NCBI RefSeq assembly: GCF_003854275.1
Contig: NZ_QTQP01000015.1
Location: forward strand, 1 to 64,000
DNA length: 64,000 nucleotides
Direction of reading: 5' to 3'
DNA from: Burkholderia sp. Bp8963
GTDB lineage: Bacteria; Pseudomonadota; Gammaproteobacteria; Burkholderiales; Burkholderiaceae
Positions within the stretch are counted from its first letter, which is position 1. Every line of letters starts with the position of its first letter. The notes under the pieces are model-generated. The model saw nothing but the letters and a program-made list of their open reading frames with translations. It was not told where the DNA came from and made no database searches. Shown in pieces: positions 38,335 to 46,856 of the stretch. The position numbers were made by a program, and so were the translations under genes.

Positions 38335-40401
38335 ATGCGTCTCCCCCCGTTTCCCCGCCATCGCGTGCCGGCCGCTGTCGCGCTCGCGGGCCTCGCCTTC
38401 CTCGCCGCCTGCGGCGGTGACGACGTGACCGCGCCGCCGGCCCCGCCGGCGCAGGCGCAAGCGCCTGCCGGCACGAAGGCGACCCTCGCCGTGCTCGAGA
38501 CGACCGACCTGCACACGAACGTGCTGTCGTATGACTATTTCAAGCTCGCTACGGACAACTCGCTCGGCTTCGAGCGCGTCGCGACGCTGATCGCGCAGGC
38601 GCGTGCGCAGTACACGAACACGCTGCTGCTCGACAACGGCGACACGATCCAGGGCACCGCGCTCGCCGACTACCAGGCGCTCGTGAACCCGATCGGCTGC
38701 GATCAGACGCTCGCGATCTACAAGGTGATGAACGCGGCGAAATTCGATGGCGGCGGGATCGGCAACCACGAATTCAACTACGGGCTGCCGTACCTGTCGC
38801 AGGTGACCGGCAACACGTTCGACGTCGACGGCCTGCCCGCGCCCGCGCAGCAGAAGAAGTGCGCGGGCCCGGCGTTCCCGCAGGTGCTCGCGAACGTGAT
38901 CAGCGCGAAGACCAACGCACCGCTCTTCACGCCGTACACGATCCTCACGCGCACCGTGACCGCGACCACGCCGGACGGCAAGACGGTCAGCGCGCCTGTG
39001 AAGATCGGCATCATCGGCTTCACGCCGCCCGCGATCATGAGCTGGGACAAGCGCTGGCTCGACGGCAAGGTGTACACGACCGGCCTGAAGGAAGCGGCCG
39101 AGAAGTACATCCCCGAGATGCGCGCGAAGGGCGCGGACCTCGTCGTCGCGATCTCGCACGGCGGCCTCGACAACTCGGCTTATTCGCCGACGATGGAAAA
39201 CGGCAGCTGGTGGCTGTCGACCGTGCCGGGCATCGACGCGATGCTGATCGGCCACTCGCACCAGGTGTTCCCGGATGCGAACAGCACGGTGCCGCAGTTC
39301 AACCTGCCGGGCGTCGACAAGGTGAAGGGCACCGTCAACGGCGTGCCGACCGTGATGGCGAACTACTGGGGCAAGCACCTCGGCGTGATCAAGCTCGGCC
39401 TCGCGTTCGACGGCAAGACGTGGCGCGTCGACAAGTCGCAAACGACCGTCGAGGCGCGCGCGATCCAGAACGCGGACAAGAGCTATGTCGCCGCCGACCC
39501 GTCGGTCGCAGCCGCGATCGCCGCCGAGCACCAGGCGACGATCAACTATGTGAAGACGCCGATCGGCTCGACCGACTACCGGATGAACTCGTATTTCGCC
39601 GACGTCGGCGATCCGGGCGCGATCCAGATCGTCAACGAGGCGCAGGCCGACTACGTGCGCACCTACGTGCAGGCGAACCTGCCGCAGTACGCATCGCTGC
39701 CGGTGCTGTCGGTCAGCGCGCCGTTCAAGAGCGGCTTCGGCGGCGGCAACGACTTCACCGACGTCGCGCCGGGCGCGCTCGCGATCAACAACGCGGCCGA
39801 CCTGTACCTGTACCCGAACACCGTCTACGCGGTGAAGGTGAGCGGCGGCGACGTGAAGAACTGGCTCGAGACCGCCGCGAAGCGCTTCAACACGATCGAC
39901 CCGACCCAGGCGACCGTGCAGAAGCTCGTCAGCAGCTTCCCCGGCTACAACTTCGACATGTTCACGTCGGCGGACCTCGCGTACGAGATCGACGTCACGC
40001 AGCCGGTCGGCAGCCGGATCAAACACCTGACGTACAAAGGCGCGCCGCTCGACCCGAACGCGCAGTTCATCGTCGCGACCAACAACTATCGCGCGAGCGG
40101 CGGCGGCAACTTCCCGGGCCTCGACGGCAGCAAGACGATCTTCGCGTCGCCGGACGCGAACCGCGACGTGCTGATCGCGTACATCAAGAAGCACGGCGCA
40201 CTCACCCGCGTCGCGGACGGCGCGGCGCGCAGCTGGCGCTTCACGAAGCTCGCGAGCTCGGTCGCGCACGTGCAGTTCGCGTCCGCGCCGAACCGCATCG
40301 CCGACGCGGCAGCGGCGGGCGTCGCCGGCATTACGCAGGTCGCGGCGGATGACGGCTCGGGCAAGAACCTCGCCACCTACGAGATCGACCTGACGCAATG
40401 A
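38335..40401 (+). CDS. cpdB: Bifunctional 2',3'-cyclic-nucleotide phosphodiesterase / 3'-nucleotidase, lipoprotein
   Basis: The 688-residue protein has a signal peptide with lipobox AFLAACGG, an N-terminal calcineurin-like metallophosphatase domain (VLETTDLHTNV, DNGDTIQGT, GNHEFNYGL, SHGGLD, GHSHQVFP) and a C-terminal 5'-nucleotidase domain (about residues 400-640) with NNYRASGGGNFPG. These residues bind the two metals and the phosphate. In the periplasm or at the surface it would turn cyclic nucleotides and 3'-nucleotides into nucleosides for scavenging. The length of about 650-690 is normal for CpdB. The ATG at 38335 starts the signal peptide; the ATGA at its end couples it to the next gene. 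Confidence 0.9.
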   Translation: MRLPPFPRHRVPAAVALAGLAFLAACGGDDVTAPPAPPAQAQAPAGTKATLAVLETTDLHTNVLSYDYFKLATDNSLGFERVATLIAQARAQYTNTLLLDNGDTIQGTALADYQALVNPIGCDQTLAIYKVMNAAKFDGGGIGNHEFNYGLPYLSQVTGNTFDVDGLPAPAQQKKCAGPAFPQVLANVISAKTNAPLFTPYTILTRTVTATTPDGKTVSAPVKIGIIGFTPPAIMSWDKRWLDGKVYTTGLKEAAEKYIPEMRAKGADLVVAISHGGLDNSAYSPTMENGSWWLSTVPGIDAMLIGHSHQVFPDANSTVPQFNLPGVDKVKGTVNGVPTVMANYWGKHLGVIKLGLAFDGKTWRVDKSQTTVEARAIQNADKSYVAADPSVAAAIAAEHQATINYVKTPIGSTDYRMNSYFADVGDPGAIQIVNEAQADYVRTYVQANLPQYASLPVLSVSAPFKSGFGGGNDFTDVAPGALAINNAADLYLYPNTVYAVKVSGGDVKNWLETAAKRFNTIDPTQATVQKLVSSFPGYNFDMFTSADLAYEIDVTQPVGSRIKHLTYKGAPLDPNAQFIVATNNYRASGGGNFPGLDGSKTIFASPDANRDVLIAYIKKHGALTRVADGAARSWRFTKLASSVAHVQFASAPNRIADAAAAGVAGITQVAADDGSGKNLATYEIDLTQ

Positions 40402-41258
40402 GACACGCGATGCAACCGATCCGCACGATGCGGCCCGCCGAGGCGGGCTTCGCGCCGGCCGCGCGGCGCCTGCTGCGCATGAAGCTGCCGCCCGCCGTGC
40501 TGCTCGCGGCGGCGGCGGCGGCGATCGTCGCCGCTGCCGCCGCGGCGACCGGCTGGCGCGGCGCCGGCCCCGCGCCAAGCGCCGCGCAGCTGGAGGAATG
40601 GCAGGCGATGGTCACGCAGGCCGGCGAGCCGCGCGCGCTCGCGCGGCTGCGCGACCTTGCGCGCGACGGGTCCGCCGACGCCCAGGCGGCGCTCGGCGTC
40701 GCGCTCGTCGACGCGCGCGAGCCCGGCTTGCGCGACGAAGGGCGCGGCTGGCTCGAGACCGCCGCGCAAGCGGACGGCGCGATCGCGGCGCCGGCCGCGC
40801 GGCGCGCGCAACTCGCGCTCGGCAAGGCACTGCTGCTCGGCAGCGGCGGGCTGCCGAAGGACTATGCGCGCGCCCGCACATTGCTCGGCGCCGCCGCCGA
40901 ACATGGCGATCCTGCCGCCGCGTATTACCTCGGGCTGATCTACCGCAGCGGCTACGGCGTCGCCGCCGATCCCGTGCAGGCGGCGCGCTGGTTCGAGGCC
41001 GCGTCGCACGCGGACATTCCGGCCGCGGACTTCATGCTCGCCAACGCGTATCGCGACGGCAGCGGCGTGCCGCGCGACGACGCACGTGCGCTCGCGCTGT
41101 ACCGGCGCGCGGCCGAGCATGAACTGCCCGAAGCGGTGCAGACGCTCGCGATGGCGTATCGCAACGGCGAACTGGGTCTCAAGCCGGATGCGGACGAATT
41201 CCACGCGCAGTGGATCGAAACCGCGCACGCGCTGAAGCATCCGGTCATCGCGCCGTGA
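40398..41258 (+). CDS. Sel1-repeat (TPR-like) protein with N-terminal membrane anchor
   Basis: The 286-residue product overlaps the cpdB stop by four bases (ATGA), so the two are probably translated together. A hydrophobic Ala-rich segment (about residues 32-50) is the only membrane anchor. The rest is a string of Sel1-like repeats: DAQAALGVALVDAREPGLRD, AQLALGKALLLGSGGLPKDY, AAAYYLGLIYRSGYGVAADP, AADFMLANAYRDGSGVPRDD, AVQTLAMAYRNGELG. Sel1 repeats form a solenoid used as a protein-interaction scaffold. The function is unknown; the overlap with cpdB suggests a link with the nucleotidase. Confidence 0.85.
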   Translation: MRHAMQPIRTMRPAEAGFAPAARRLLRMKLPPAVLLAAAAAAIVAAAAAATGWRGAGPAPSAAQLEEWQAMVTQAGEPRALARLRDLARDGSADAQAALGVALVDAREPGLRDEGRGWLETAAQADGAIAAPAARRAQLALGKALLLGSGGLPKDYARARTLLGAAAEHGDPAAAYYLGLIYRSGYGVAADPVQAARWFEAASHADIPAADFMLANAYRDGSGVPRDDARALALYRRAAEHELPEAVQTLAMAYRNGELGLKPDADEFHAQWIETAHALKHPVIAP

Positions 41259-41410
41259 CGGGTGCTGCGTGCGCGGCGCAGATGCCGCAATGCGAGCGAC
41301 GTGCAGCGCGTGATGGTCGGTTTTTCAGCAGCCTGCAGGAGCCGGCTCTGCGCGGTTGCAGTGCCGGCATCCGGCGCGGTGTCGGCGGGATGCGAGGCTT
41401 CGGGTTTCGT

Positions 41411-41935
41411 TCAAACGCTGCCGTCCGTCGCGCCCGGGGGCACCTCGTGCTTTTCCAGGCGCAGGTATGCGTCGGACACGATCAGCCCGAACACGACGTG
41501 ATCCAGTGCGCTCACCCAGCCGCGCGCGTCGGCGAACCACGGGAACAGTTGCGTCATGCCGTAGTAGTTGACGACGTACAGCGCCACGCCGAATACGGCC
41601 CCCGTCACGCTGGCCATCGCGACACTCGAATCCAGGCTGAAACACGCGATGATCACGGCGAGGATCAGTGCAAAGACGATCGACAACGCGAAGTGCACGC
41701 CGAGCGCTGCCAGCAGGATCCACACCTCGACCGTGGTCGACGGCGCGAGCGCGTCGTCGCCGAAGTAGATTGCCGCGATCATGCGCAGCGGCGCCCACGC
41801 GTCATGTCCGATGATTCCCGCCGCGACGACCTGGATGACGAGGAAGACCGCGCCGGCTACGCACCCGCCGATCACGGCTGCACGCCACACCGGAATGCGG
41901 CGCTCGTAATGGTGCGAATGCATGTGAAGTTCCAT
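41411..41935 (-). CDS. Small multi-pass membrane protein with His-rich N-terminus
   Basis: The 174-residue product starts MELHMHSHHYERRIPVWRAA: four His within the first nine residues. About four transmembrane segments follow (AAVIGGCVAGAVFLVIQVVA, VWILLAALGVHFALSIVFAL, then IACFSLDSSVAMASVTGAVF and a segment near NYYGMTQLFPWF). The His cluster could bind a metal, but no transport motif is clear. The ATG at 41935 is preceded by GGAGGTCGCC, a strong ribosome-binding site. I do not recognise a named family, though hypothetical proteins of this layout are common in Burkholderia. Confidence 0.7.
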   Translation of the reverse strand: MELHMHSHHYERRIPVWRAAVIGGCVAGAVFLVIQVVAAGIIGHDAWAPLRMIAAIYFGDDALAPSTTVEVWILLAALGVHFALSIVFALILAVIIACFSLDSSVAMASVTGAVFGVALYVVNYYGMTQLFPWFADARGWVSALDHVVFGLIVSDAYLRLEKHEVPPGATDGSV

Positions 41936-41964
41936 GGCGACCTCCTTTGAAACGGTCTGCCGCG

Positions 41965-42147
41965 TCAGTGCCGGTGCGAATGCGACGTAACGGAGCGAAC
42001 CGCCGACCATCCCGACGCGATCGCCGCCGACAGCCGGCGGCACGCCCGCATCATTGGCTGCCGGACGTCTTCGGAGATCTGGGTCGTCTTGCGGTGGAAG
42101 CGCTCGAACAGGCTGGACAGGTTCGAACACGAATGAAGCTTGCTCAT
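41965..42147 (-). CDS. Small basic protein of unknown function
   Basis: The reading frame gives 60 residues from an ATG at 42147 (MSKLHSCSNLSSLFERFHRK...), preceded by GAGGGAAATGACG at a plausible spacing. The product is basic, with an RACRRLSAAIASGWSAVRS central helix and a His-rich end (TSHSHRH). It lies 29 bp before the membrane-protein gene on the same strand, so the two may form one transcript. There is no family recognised, and the short length makes a false call possible. Confidence 0.45.
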   Translation of the reverse strand: MSKLHSCSNLSSLFERFHRKTTQISEDVRQPMMRACRRLSAAIASGWSAVRSVTSHSHRH

Positions 42148-42421
42148 CGTCATTTCCCTCGATGCTGCAACGACGAGAACGGACTGGCGCGGCGGTTCGC
42201 CTGCGTTGCAGCGGGCAACCCCGTCGAAACGCGGCGTGTGCAACCGGCACACGCCGCGCAGCACGCCGCCAGAGCGGATATATCGAACGTAGTCTCGCCG
42301 GTGGGGAATATCAAGATGTGGACGGGGGATGGCGTGTTATGGCGCTGCGTTTAGCAGACGAAAGCGAAGACGTGACGCCGAAACAAATGACCGCGCCATA
42401 TGTGCGATCCTCGTCTTCAAC

Positions 42422-42880
42422 TCATCGCCGTGGCACGGTTGCGTCACAAGGGCTCTCGCAGCCGCTTGGCGAACACGCGGGGACAAACTCGACTTCGATC
42501 TGGTTACGTTCGCTCGGGGGAACGAGCGAATCGCTTCGCCAGATTTTCGTGTCGATGTTTATTCGATCCCGCAAAATTCCAAGACTCAACAGATATTCCC
42601 TGACAGCTTCCGCCCGGCGATACGCAATGGTTTCCGCATGATGTTCGTTGTCGTCTGCGAATCCATAGATGACGACAGGTCCGTCTTTAGCCACGCTATC
42701 ACGGACCGTCACCAGCAGTTCTGCAAGTGCGACTCGATCGGCGTTCGAAATTGTTGTAATGCCATGCTGGATCTTGCCGCCATACTGCAACGCAAAACTA
42801 CATGCGGAAGCCTTACCCGAAACGCACAATGCAGCAAAACTAATCAACGTAAAGAATATACCAGGCAATATTGTCCGCAT
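42422..42880 (-). CDS. Exported OmpA-like protein at the end of the PAAR cassette
   Basis: The 152-residue product has a clear signal peptide (MRTILPGIFFTLISFAALCV, cleaved near KASA/C). The mature part reads as an OmpA-like, peptidoglycan-associated domain: PVVIYGFADDNEHHAE (the IxGyaD region), AYRRAEAVREYLLSLGI and a late RINIDTKIWRSDSLV. The end has four clustered Cys (ACSPSGCESPCDA). The ATG at 42880 overlaps the M35 gene's end by 41 bp; other in-frame starts (42904, 42937) are possible. An exported protein at the end of a toxin operon is a candidate immunity or anchoring partner, by inference only. The region is AT-rich compared with the rest. Confidence 0.72.
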   Translation of the reverse strand: MRTILPGIFFTLISFAALCVSGKASACSFALQYGGKIQHGITTISNADRVALAELLVTVRDSVAKDGPVVIYGFADDNEHHAETIAYRRAEAVREYLLSLGILRDRINIDTKIWRSDSLVPPSERNQIEVEFVPACSPSGCESPCDATVPRR

Positions 42881-43514
42881 TCCTGATCGCCATCTCCGGC
42901 TCATTTTTTGCAAGGCGCCTACTGAGGAACTGTCCATACGTATTTTTGTAGTCAAGCGAGCCAAACGTATCGGTAAAATGGGTGCACTCGTGAACAATCG
43001 TCTGTTGCATTGAATCAAGTGTACCCGCGCTTCGTTCTGGCAGCTCACAGAACTTCGGGTTTATTGATATCGTATGTGTTGCCGTGTCCGGGCCACAAAC
43101 GTGGGCGACCTCGCCAGCCAGATTTTTGGTGTTAGGCATGCATCCTAATGCCCTGTCGAGCCGCGGATCGGAGCGAACAAAGTTCCTGGCCGTTTACCCC
43201 TTCATTACCTTTGCTAGTTCCGCCAGACCATTTAACAGGGTTGTGCGAATTGTCTCGTCAGTTTTCCCGAACCACTCCTTGACTCTGGCTTGCGCTGGCG
43301 CCTCCCAGGCGACCAGTTCATGAATTCGTTGCGCGATTATTTTCAAAGCCTCGTCACGCAACGTTAGAACCTTTTTGCGAAATTCGGCATCGGTCATATT
43401 TTCGCAGATCGGCGGCCCACTGAGCGACAGAAAGATTTCAACTGTCGAGCCCGGTGTGGTGTTCGTCACGGCCGAGTCGTGAACGGTTACATATTCGTAA
43501 TCATGCTCAGGCAT
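42840..43514 (-). pseudogene. M35 (Aspzincin) metallopeptidase, interrupted by in-frame TAA
   Basis: The frame is the same on both sides of a TAA at 43194-43196 (complement): 106 codons before it and 117 after. The upstream part has the helical start of an M35 domain (EALKIIAQRIHELVAWEAPA, VKEWFGKTDETIRTTLL). The downstream part has the catalytic site HECTH (codons 175-179), the third metal ligand Asp in SLDYKNTYG (codon 188) and the closing AIRNADNIAWYI. M35 deuterolysin-type domains are zinc endopeptidases. Read through, the product would be about 224 residues. An ATG at 43139 with AGGA three bases upstream could restart translation of the catalytic part. It overlaps the second PAAR gene by eight bases. 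Confidence 0.8.
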
Positions 43515-44061
43515 TGTTGTTCTCGATAATGTCGATTCTCAGGTTCTCTGCGCCGCTTGTCGTCACGCGCTGGGTGTGGCCGGTGGAGTCGGTGACGCCA
43601 CTGAACACCTGCCCCGATTCGGCGTGGATGCGATACCGCATGCGTGCCAATGGTCGGCCGGTATCGGCGTTGCGCAACACGTATTGCTCGTCGTGTTCGG
43701 CACCAATTGGCGGTGACGGGTGGACTTCGCTTCGGCTTCGCCCCATTAGCTCCGTCGCTTGCTCGGCCGTGAAGGACATGGTCATGCCACGCTCAGCGTA
43801 GAAGACTGGCGGTGGGTTGCAGCCGCAGACGTTGATATCGCCACTCAGCGCCCACGGCTTGCCGTTCGGTCCGGTGCCAGGCCAGCGCGGCCCCTTCGGG
43901 GCGATAAACCCCGCCTGATTGCAGGCCGTACAGTAGGTTTTCATGTAAAGCGTGGCGATATTTACGCTCGGCGGCGGGTTCGAGCAGGTCACATTTTCGA
44001 GACCTTCGGTAATCACCGCGCTGCCGCCCCGGTCACCTCTAGCAAGGAAATAGCGGATCAT
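43507..44061 (-). CDS. PAAR-like protein with C-terminal transthyretin-like extension
   Basis: The 184-residue product opens MIRYFLARGDRGGSAVITEG and has a PAAR-type first part: ENVTCSNPPPSVNIA, TYCTACNQAGFIAPKGPRWP, ALSGDINVCGCNPPPVFYAE. Several paired Cys (CTAC, CGC) could hold a metal at the tip. The last third (EQYVLRNADTGRPLARMRYR, then IHAESGQVFSGVTDSTGHTQ) resembles the transthyretin-like extension of some PAAR proteins. PAAR proteins cap the VgrG spike of type VI secretion and carry effectors. Its ATG overlaps the upstream PAAR gene by four bases (ATGA). Confidence 0.8.
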   Translation of the reverse strand: MIRYFLARGDRGGSAVITEGLENVTCSNPPPSVNIATLYMKTYCTACNQAGFIAPKGPRWPGTGPNGKPWALSGDINVCGCNPPPVFYAERGMTMSFTAEQATELMGRSRSEVHPSPPIGAEHDEQYVLRNADTGRPLARMRYRIHAESGQVFSGVTDSTGHTQRVTTSGAENLRIDIIENNNA

Positions 44062-44735
44062 CCGGCCACCCCTCTGCGTGTCACTGCCGAACGCTTCACA
44101 ACCGTGAAGACATTGGCAAACGCCATGCCTTCACGCTCCGGGCTGTCCGTAATGGTGTCGCCGTTATCCAGTTCGCTTCCGACGAAAGCCAGCGGTTCGA
44201 AGTTGCTGTGATCGGCCAGCCCGAGGCCGCTTGAAATTCGCGCGGTCGAGCCGTCCGCATAGTGGACCAGATCGCCCAAAACGCCGGCCTTGCCGAGCCG
44301 GACACCGGTTTCCCACGTGCCGGTCGCCTCGCGCAACACGCCGCCCCGCGCTGTCGTCGCCCCTCGCACCGCCAGTCGATAGCGCGGAGCAGCGGGTGGT
44401 GGCACGTAGGTCGGGTCGAACAAACCGTCGACGATTTTGCCCGCCGGCACATGAATTCCCCACGAGCGCTGGAGCGTTTCGGCAATGCAGTCGCCGTTGC
44501 TCAATCGGCTTCCCACCAACGCAAACGGCTTGCCGCCGCCGACTGCATGTGCTCCCGCACCGTCCGTAATGACGGCCTCGCTGCCATCCTCGTAGGTCAC
44601 GATATCGCCAACACGGGCAATGGCAAGCCCGACGACTGTCAGGCCGCCGGTGGCCTTGGTCACCCGACCGCCGCGCGCCGTAAGTGAACCGATAGTGGCA
44701 AAGAGATGGGTCTGTGCCTTCTGCTCGCTATTCAT
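44058..44735 (-). CDS. PAAR-domain protein with two tandem PAAR-like halves
   Basis: The 225-residue product has two repeats of one PAAR-like domain. The first has SLTARGGRVTKATGGLTVVG, ARVGDIVTYEDGSEAVITDG and GGGKPFALVGSRLSNGD; the second has ATTARGGVLREATGTWETGV, GVLGDLVHYADGSTARISSG and PLAFVGSELDNGDTITDS. PAAR repeats form a cone that sharpens the type VI spike. No VgrG or T6SS core gene is in the window, so this is an orphan cassette. The ATG at 44735 has GGAGATCCG upstream and starts the four-gene coupled series. Confidence 0.85.
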   Translation of the reverse strand: MNSEQKAQTHLFATIGSLTARGGRVTKATGGLTVVGLAIARVGDIVTYEDGSEAVITDGAGAHAVGGGKPFALVGSRLSNGDCIAETLQRSWGIHVPAGKIVDGLFDPTYVPPPAAPRYRLAVRGATTARGGVLREATGTWETGVRLGKAGVLGDLVHYADGSTARISSGLGLADHSNFEPLAFVGSELDNGDTITDSPEREGMAFANVFTVVKRSAVTRRGVAG

Positions 44736-45054
44736 CCGGATCTCCTTTCTCGATGGATGGGTGAGTATCCCCGTGCGCCAATTTGCGCGAGCAAGAGAGG
44801 AGAATCAATCAGACAAGTTCGAAATCCTTACCAATAATGTTCGTTTAAGCCCGTTTGTGCAGCAAATGACGGGCCGGATCAGGTGCCATCCGGCTCGGCG
44901 GCGCGCCGGTGCGCATGACTTGCCCCGCCCCGCCCCGGCGCTAAAGCGGCCAGATCGATCGGACCTGTCGCAACTCAGGAGCACGCTGCGGCGCCACCGC
45001 ACTCCCCGGTATTTCCCGACGCAGCCCCGCCCCCCTGTCGCTACAATAGGCGCC
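44736..45054. other. PAAR cassette / birA divergent region
   Basis: No gene is seen. The segment next to the cassette (about 44800-44880) is AT-rich and includes CATTAT and TTGTCT-like sequences on the minus strand that could promote the PAAR operon. The DNA near birA returns to high GC; TACAAT at 45042-45047 is a possible -10 for birA, eight bases before its ATG. Confidence 0.55.
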
Positions 45055-45975
45055 ATGAACGCCCCGACCTCCCCCGACACGCCCGACACCGACGGCGCGC
45101 AGATCGCGCGCGGCCGCCTCGAGGCGCACCTGGACGCCACGCCGCGTGCGTGGCCGCTCGACATCGTCGCCGCGACCGGCTCGACCAACGCCGACCTCGC
45201 CGCCCGCCTGAAGGCGCTGCCGCGCACCGCGAGCGCGCTGCCCGCGCCGCTCGTGCGAGTCGCGTTCGAGCAGACGGCGGGCCGCGGCCGACAGGGCCGG
45301 CCGTGGTTCGCGCAGCCGGGCAACGCGCTCTTGTGCTCGGTCGGCTGCATCGTGCCGCGCCCCGTCGACGCGCTCGGCGGCTTGAGCATCGCGATCGGCG
45401 TCGCACTCGCCGAAGGGCTCGCCGCGCTGCCGCTCGACGGGCGCTCCAGCATCGCGCTCAAGTGGCCGAACGACGTGCTGCTGACGGCCACCGATGCCGG
45501 CTCGACGCAGCTCGTCGGCAAGCTCGCGGGGATCCTGATCGAAACGGTCTGGACGACCGCCGACGCGACGGCCGTCGTGATCGGCTTCGGCATCAACGTG
45601 CGCGGCGCGGAGGCCGTCGCCGCGCAGGTCGACGCGCAGCGCGCGCGCGAAGCGTCGCAGGCAGGCGCGCTGCCGCCCGCCGCGCTGTCGTCCGCATGGG
45701 CGTCGGCGAACCTCACCGAGACACTCGCCGCAGCGCTGAACGCGCTCACGCCCGCGCTCGCACAGTTCGCGAGCGACGGGCTCGCGCCGTTCCTGCCGCG
45801 CTGGCACGCGCTGCACGCTTACGCGGGCCGCGAAGTGGTGCTGATCGAGCAAGGTGTCGAGCGTGCGCGCGGCATCGCGACCGGCGTCGACGCGACAGGC
45901 CAGCTGCTGCTCGACACGCCCGCCGGCATCCAGGCGATCGCGGCCGGCGACGTGTCGCTGCGCGACGCGCGATGA
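45055..45975 (+). CDS. birA: Biotin-[acetyl-CoA-carboxylase] ligase BirA (monofunctional)
   Basis: The 306-residue enzyme activates biotin as biotinoyl-AMP and attaches it to the acetyl-CoA carboxylase BCCP subunit. The GRGRQGRPW loop is the BirA nucleotide/biotin-binding motif and KWPNDVL is the second signature. The SH3-like C-terminal domain follows (about 250-305). The N-terminal helix-turn-helix of E. coli BirA is missing, so this is a ligase without repressor function, usual for Burkholderia. The ATG at 45055 starts [11 protein letters not shown]; the stop overlaps the coaX start (ATGA). Confidence 0.92.
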   Translation: MNAPTSPDTPDTDGAQIARGRLEAHLDATPRAWPLDIVAATGSTNADLAARLKALPRTASALPAPLVRVAFEQTAGRGRQGRPWFAQPGNALLCSVGCIVPRPVDALGGLSIAIGVALAEGLAALPLDGRSSIALKWPNDVLLTATDAGSTQLVGKLAGILIETVWTTADATAVVIGFGINVRGAEAVAAQVDAQRAREASQAGALPPAALSSAWASANLTETLAAALNALTPALAQFASDGLAPFLPRWHALHAYAGREVVLIEQGVERARGIATGVDATGQLLLDTPAGIQAIAAGDVSLRDAR

Positions 45976-46760
45976 GCGCATCGCACCTGCTGATCGATGC
46001 CGGCAACAGCCGGATCAAGTGGGCGCTCGCGGACGCGCAACGCACGCTGGTCGAAACGGGCGCGTTCGGCCATGCGCGCGACGGCGGCGCCGATCCGGAC
46101 TGGGCGCACATGCCGCGCCCGCGCGGCGCGTGGATCTCGAATGTCGCCGGCGCGGACGTCGCCGCGCGGCTCGACGCGCTGCTCGACACGTACTGGCCGG
46201 GCCTGCCGCGCACGACGATCCGCGCGTGCGCCGCGCAGGGCGGCGTGACCAACGGCTACACGACGCCCGACCAGCTCGGCAGCGACCGCTGGGCCGGCCT
46301 GATCGGCGCGCACGCGGCGTTTCCGGGGGAGCACCTGCTGATCGCGACGTTCGGCACCGCGACGACACTCGAGGCGCTGCGCGCGGACGGACGCTTCACG
46401 GGCGGGCTGATCGCGCCCGGCTGGGCGCTGATGATGCGCTCGCTCGGCACGCACACCGCGCAGTTGCCGACGCTGACGACCGACATCGCAAGCGGCCTGC
46501 TTGCCGGCGCACAGTCGGAACCGTTCCAGGTCGATACGCCGCGCTCGCTATCGGCCGGCTGCCTGTACGCGCAAGCGGGGCTGATCGAACGCGCGTGGCG
46601 CGATCTGAACGACGCGTGGCAGGCGCCGGTGCGGCTCGTGCTCGCGGGCGGCGCGGCAGACGAGGTCGCGCGTGCGCTGACGGTGCCATATACGCGCCAC
46701 GATGCGCTGATCCTCTCCGGACTGGCGCTGATCGCCGCGGAAACGGTTGCGACTGGCTGA
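45972..46760 (+). CDS. coaX: Type III pantothenate kinase CoaX
   Basis: The 262-residue enzyme phosphorylates pantothenate, the first step of CoA synthesis. The actin-like ASKHA fold motifs are [14 protein letters not shown] (phosphate 1), [15 protein letters not shown] and [14 protein letters not shown] (pantothenate/metal region) and [13 protein letters not shown] near the end. CoaX is used where E. coli-type CoaA is absent, as in Burkholderia. It overlaps birA by four bases; birA-coaX pairing is common in beta-proteobacteria. It is followed by a small membrane-anchored gene. Confidence 0.94.
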   Translation: MSASHLLIDAGNSRIKWALADAQRTLVETGAFGHARDGGADPDWAHMPRPRGAWISNVAGADVAARLDALLDTYWPGLPRTTIRACAAQGGVTNGYTTPDQLGSDRWAGLIGAHAAFPGEHLLIATFGTATTLEALRADGRFTGGLIAPGWALMMRSLGTHTAQLPTLTTDIASGLLAGAQSEPFQVDTPRSLSAGCLYAQAGLIERAWRDLNDAWQAPVRLVLAGGAADEVARALTVPYTRHDALILSGLALIAAETVATG

Positions 46761-46856
46761 AACGGGACGCGCGCCGCCTGATGCGCCGCGGACCGCGCGA
46801 ACTGAACGGCCGGCGTTACGGCTGGCCTGACTGGACGACGGAAAGGAGTATCGACG

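Noticed and set aside
42329..42886. Plus-strand frames (185 and 195 codons) opposite the OmpA-like gene
   Set aside because: No signal or domain is present, whereas the minus strand gives a clean signal peptide and OmpA-like domain.
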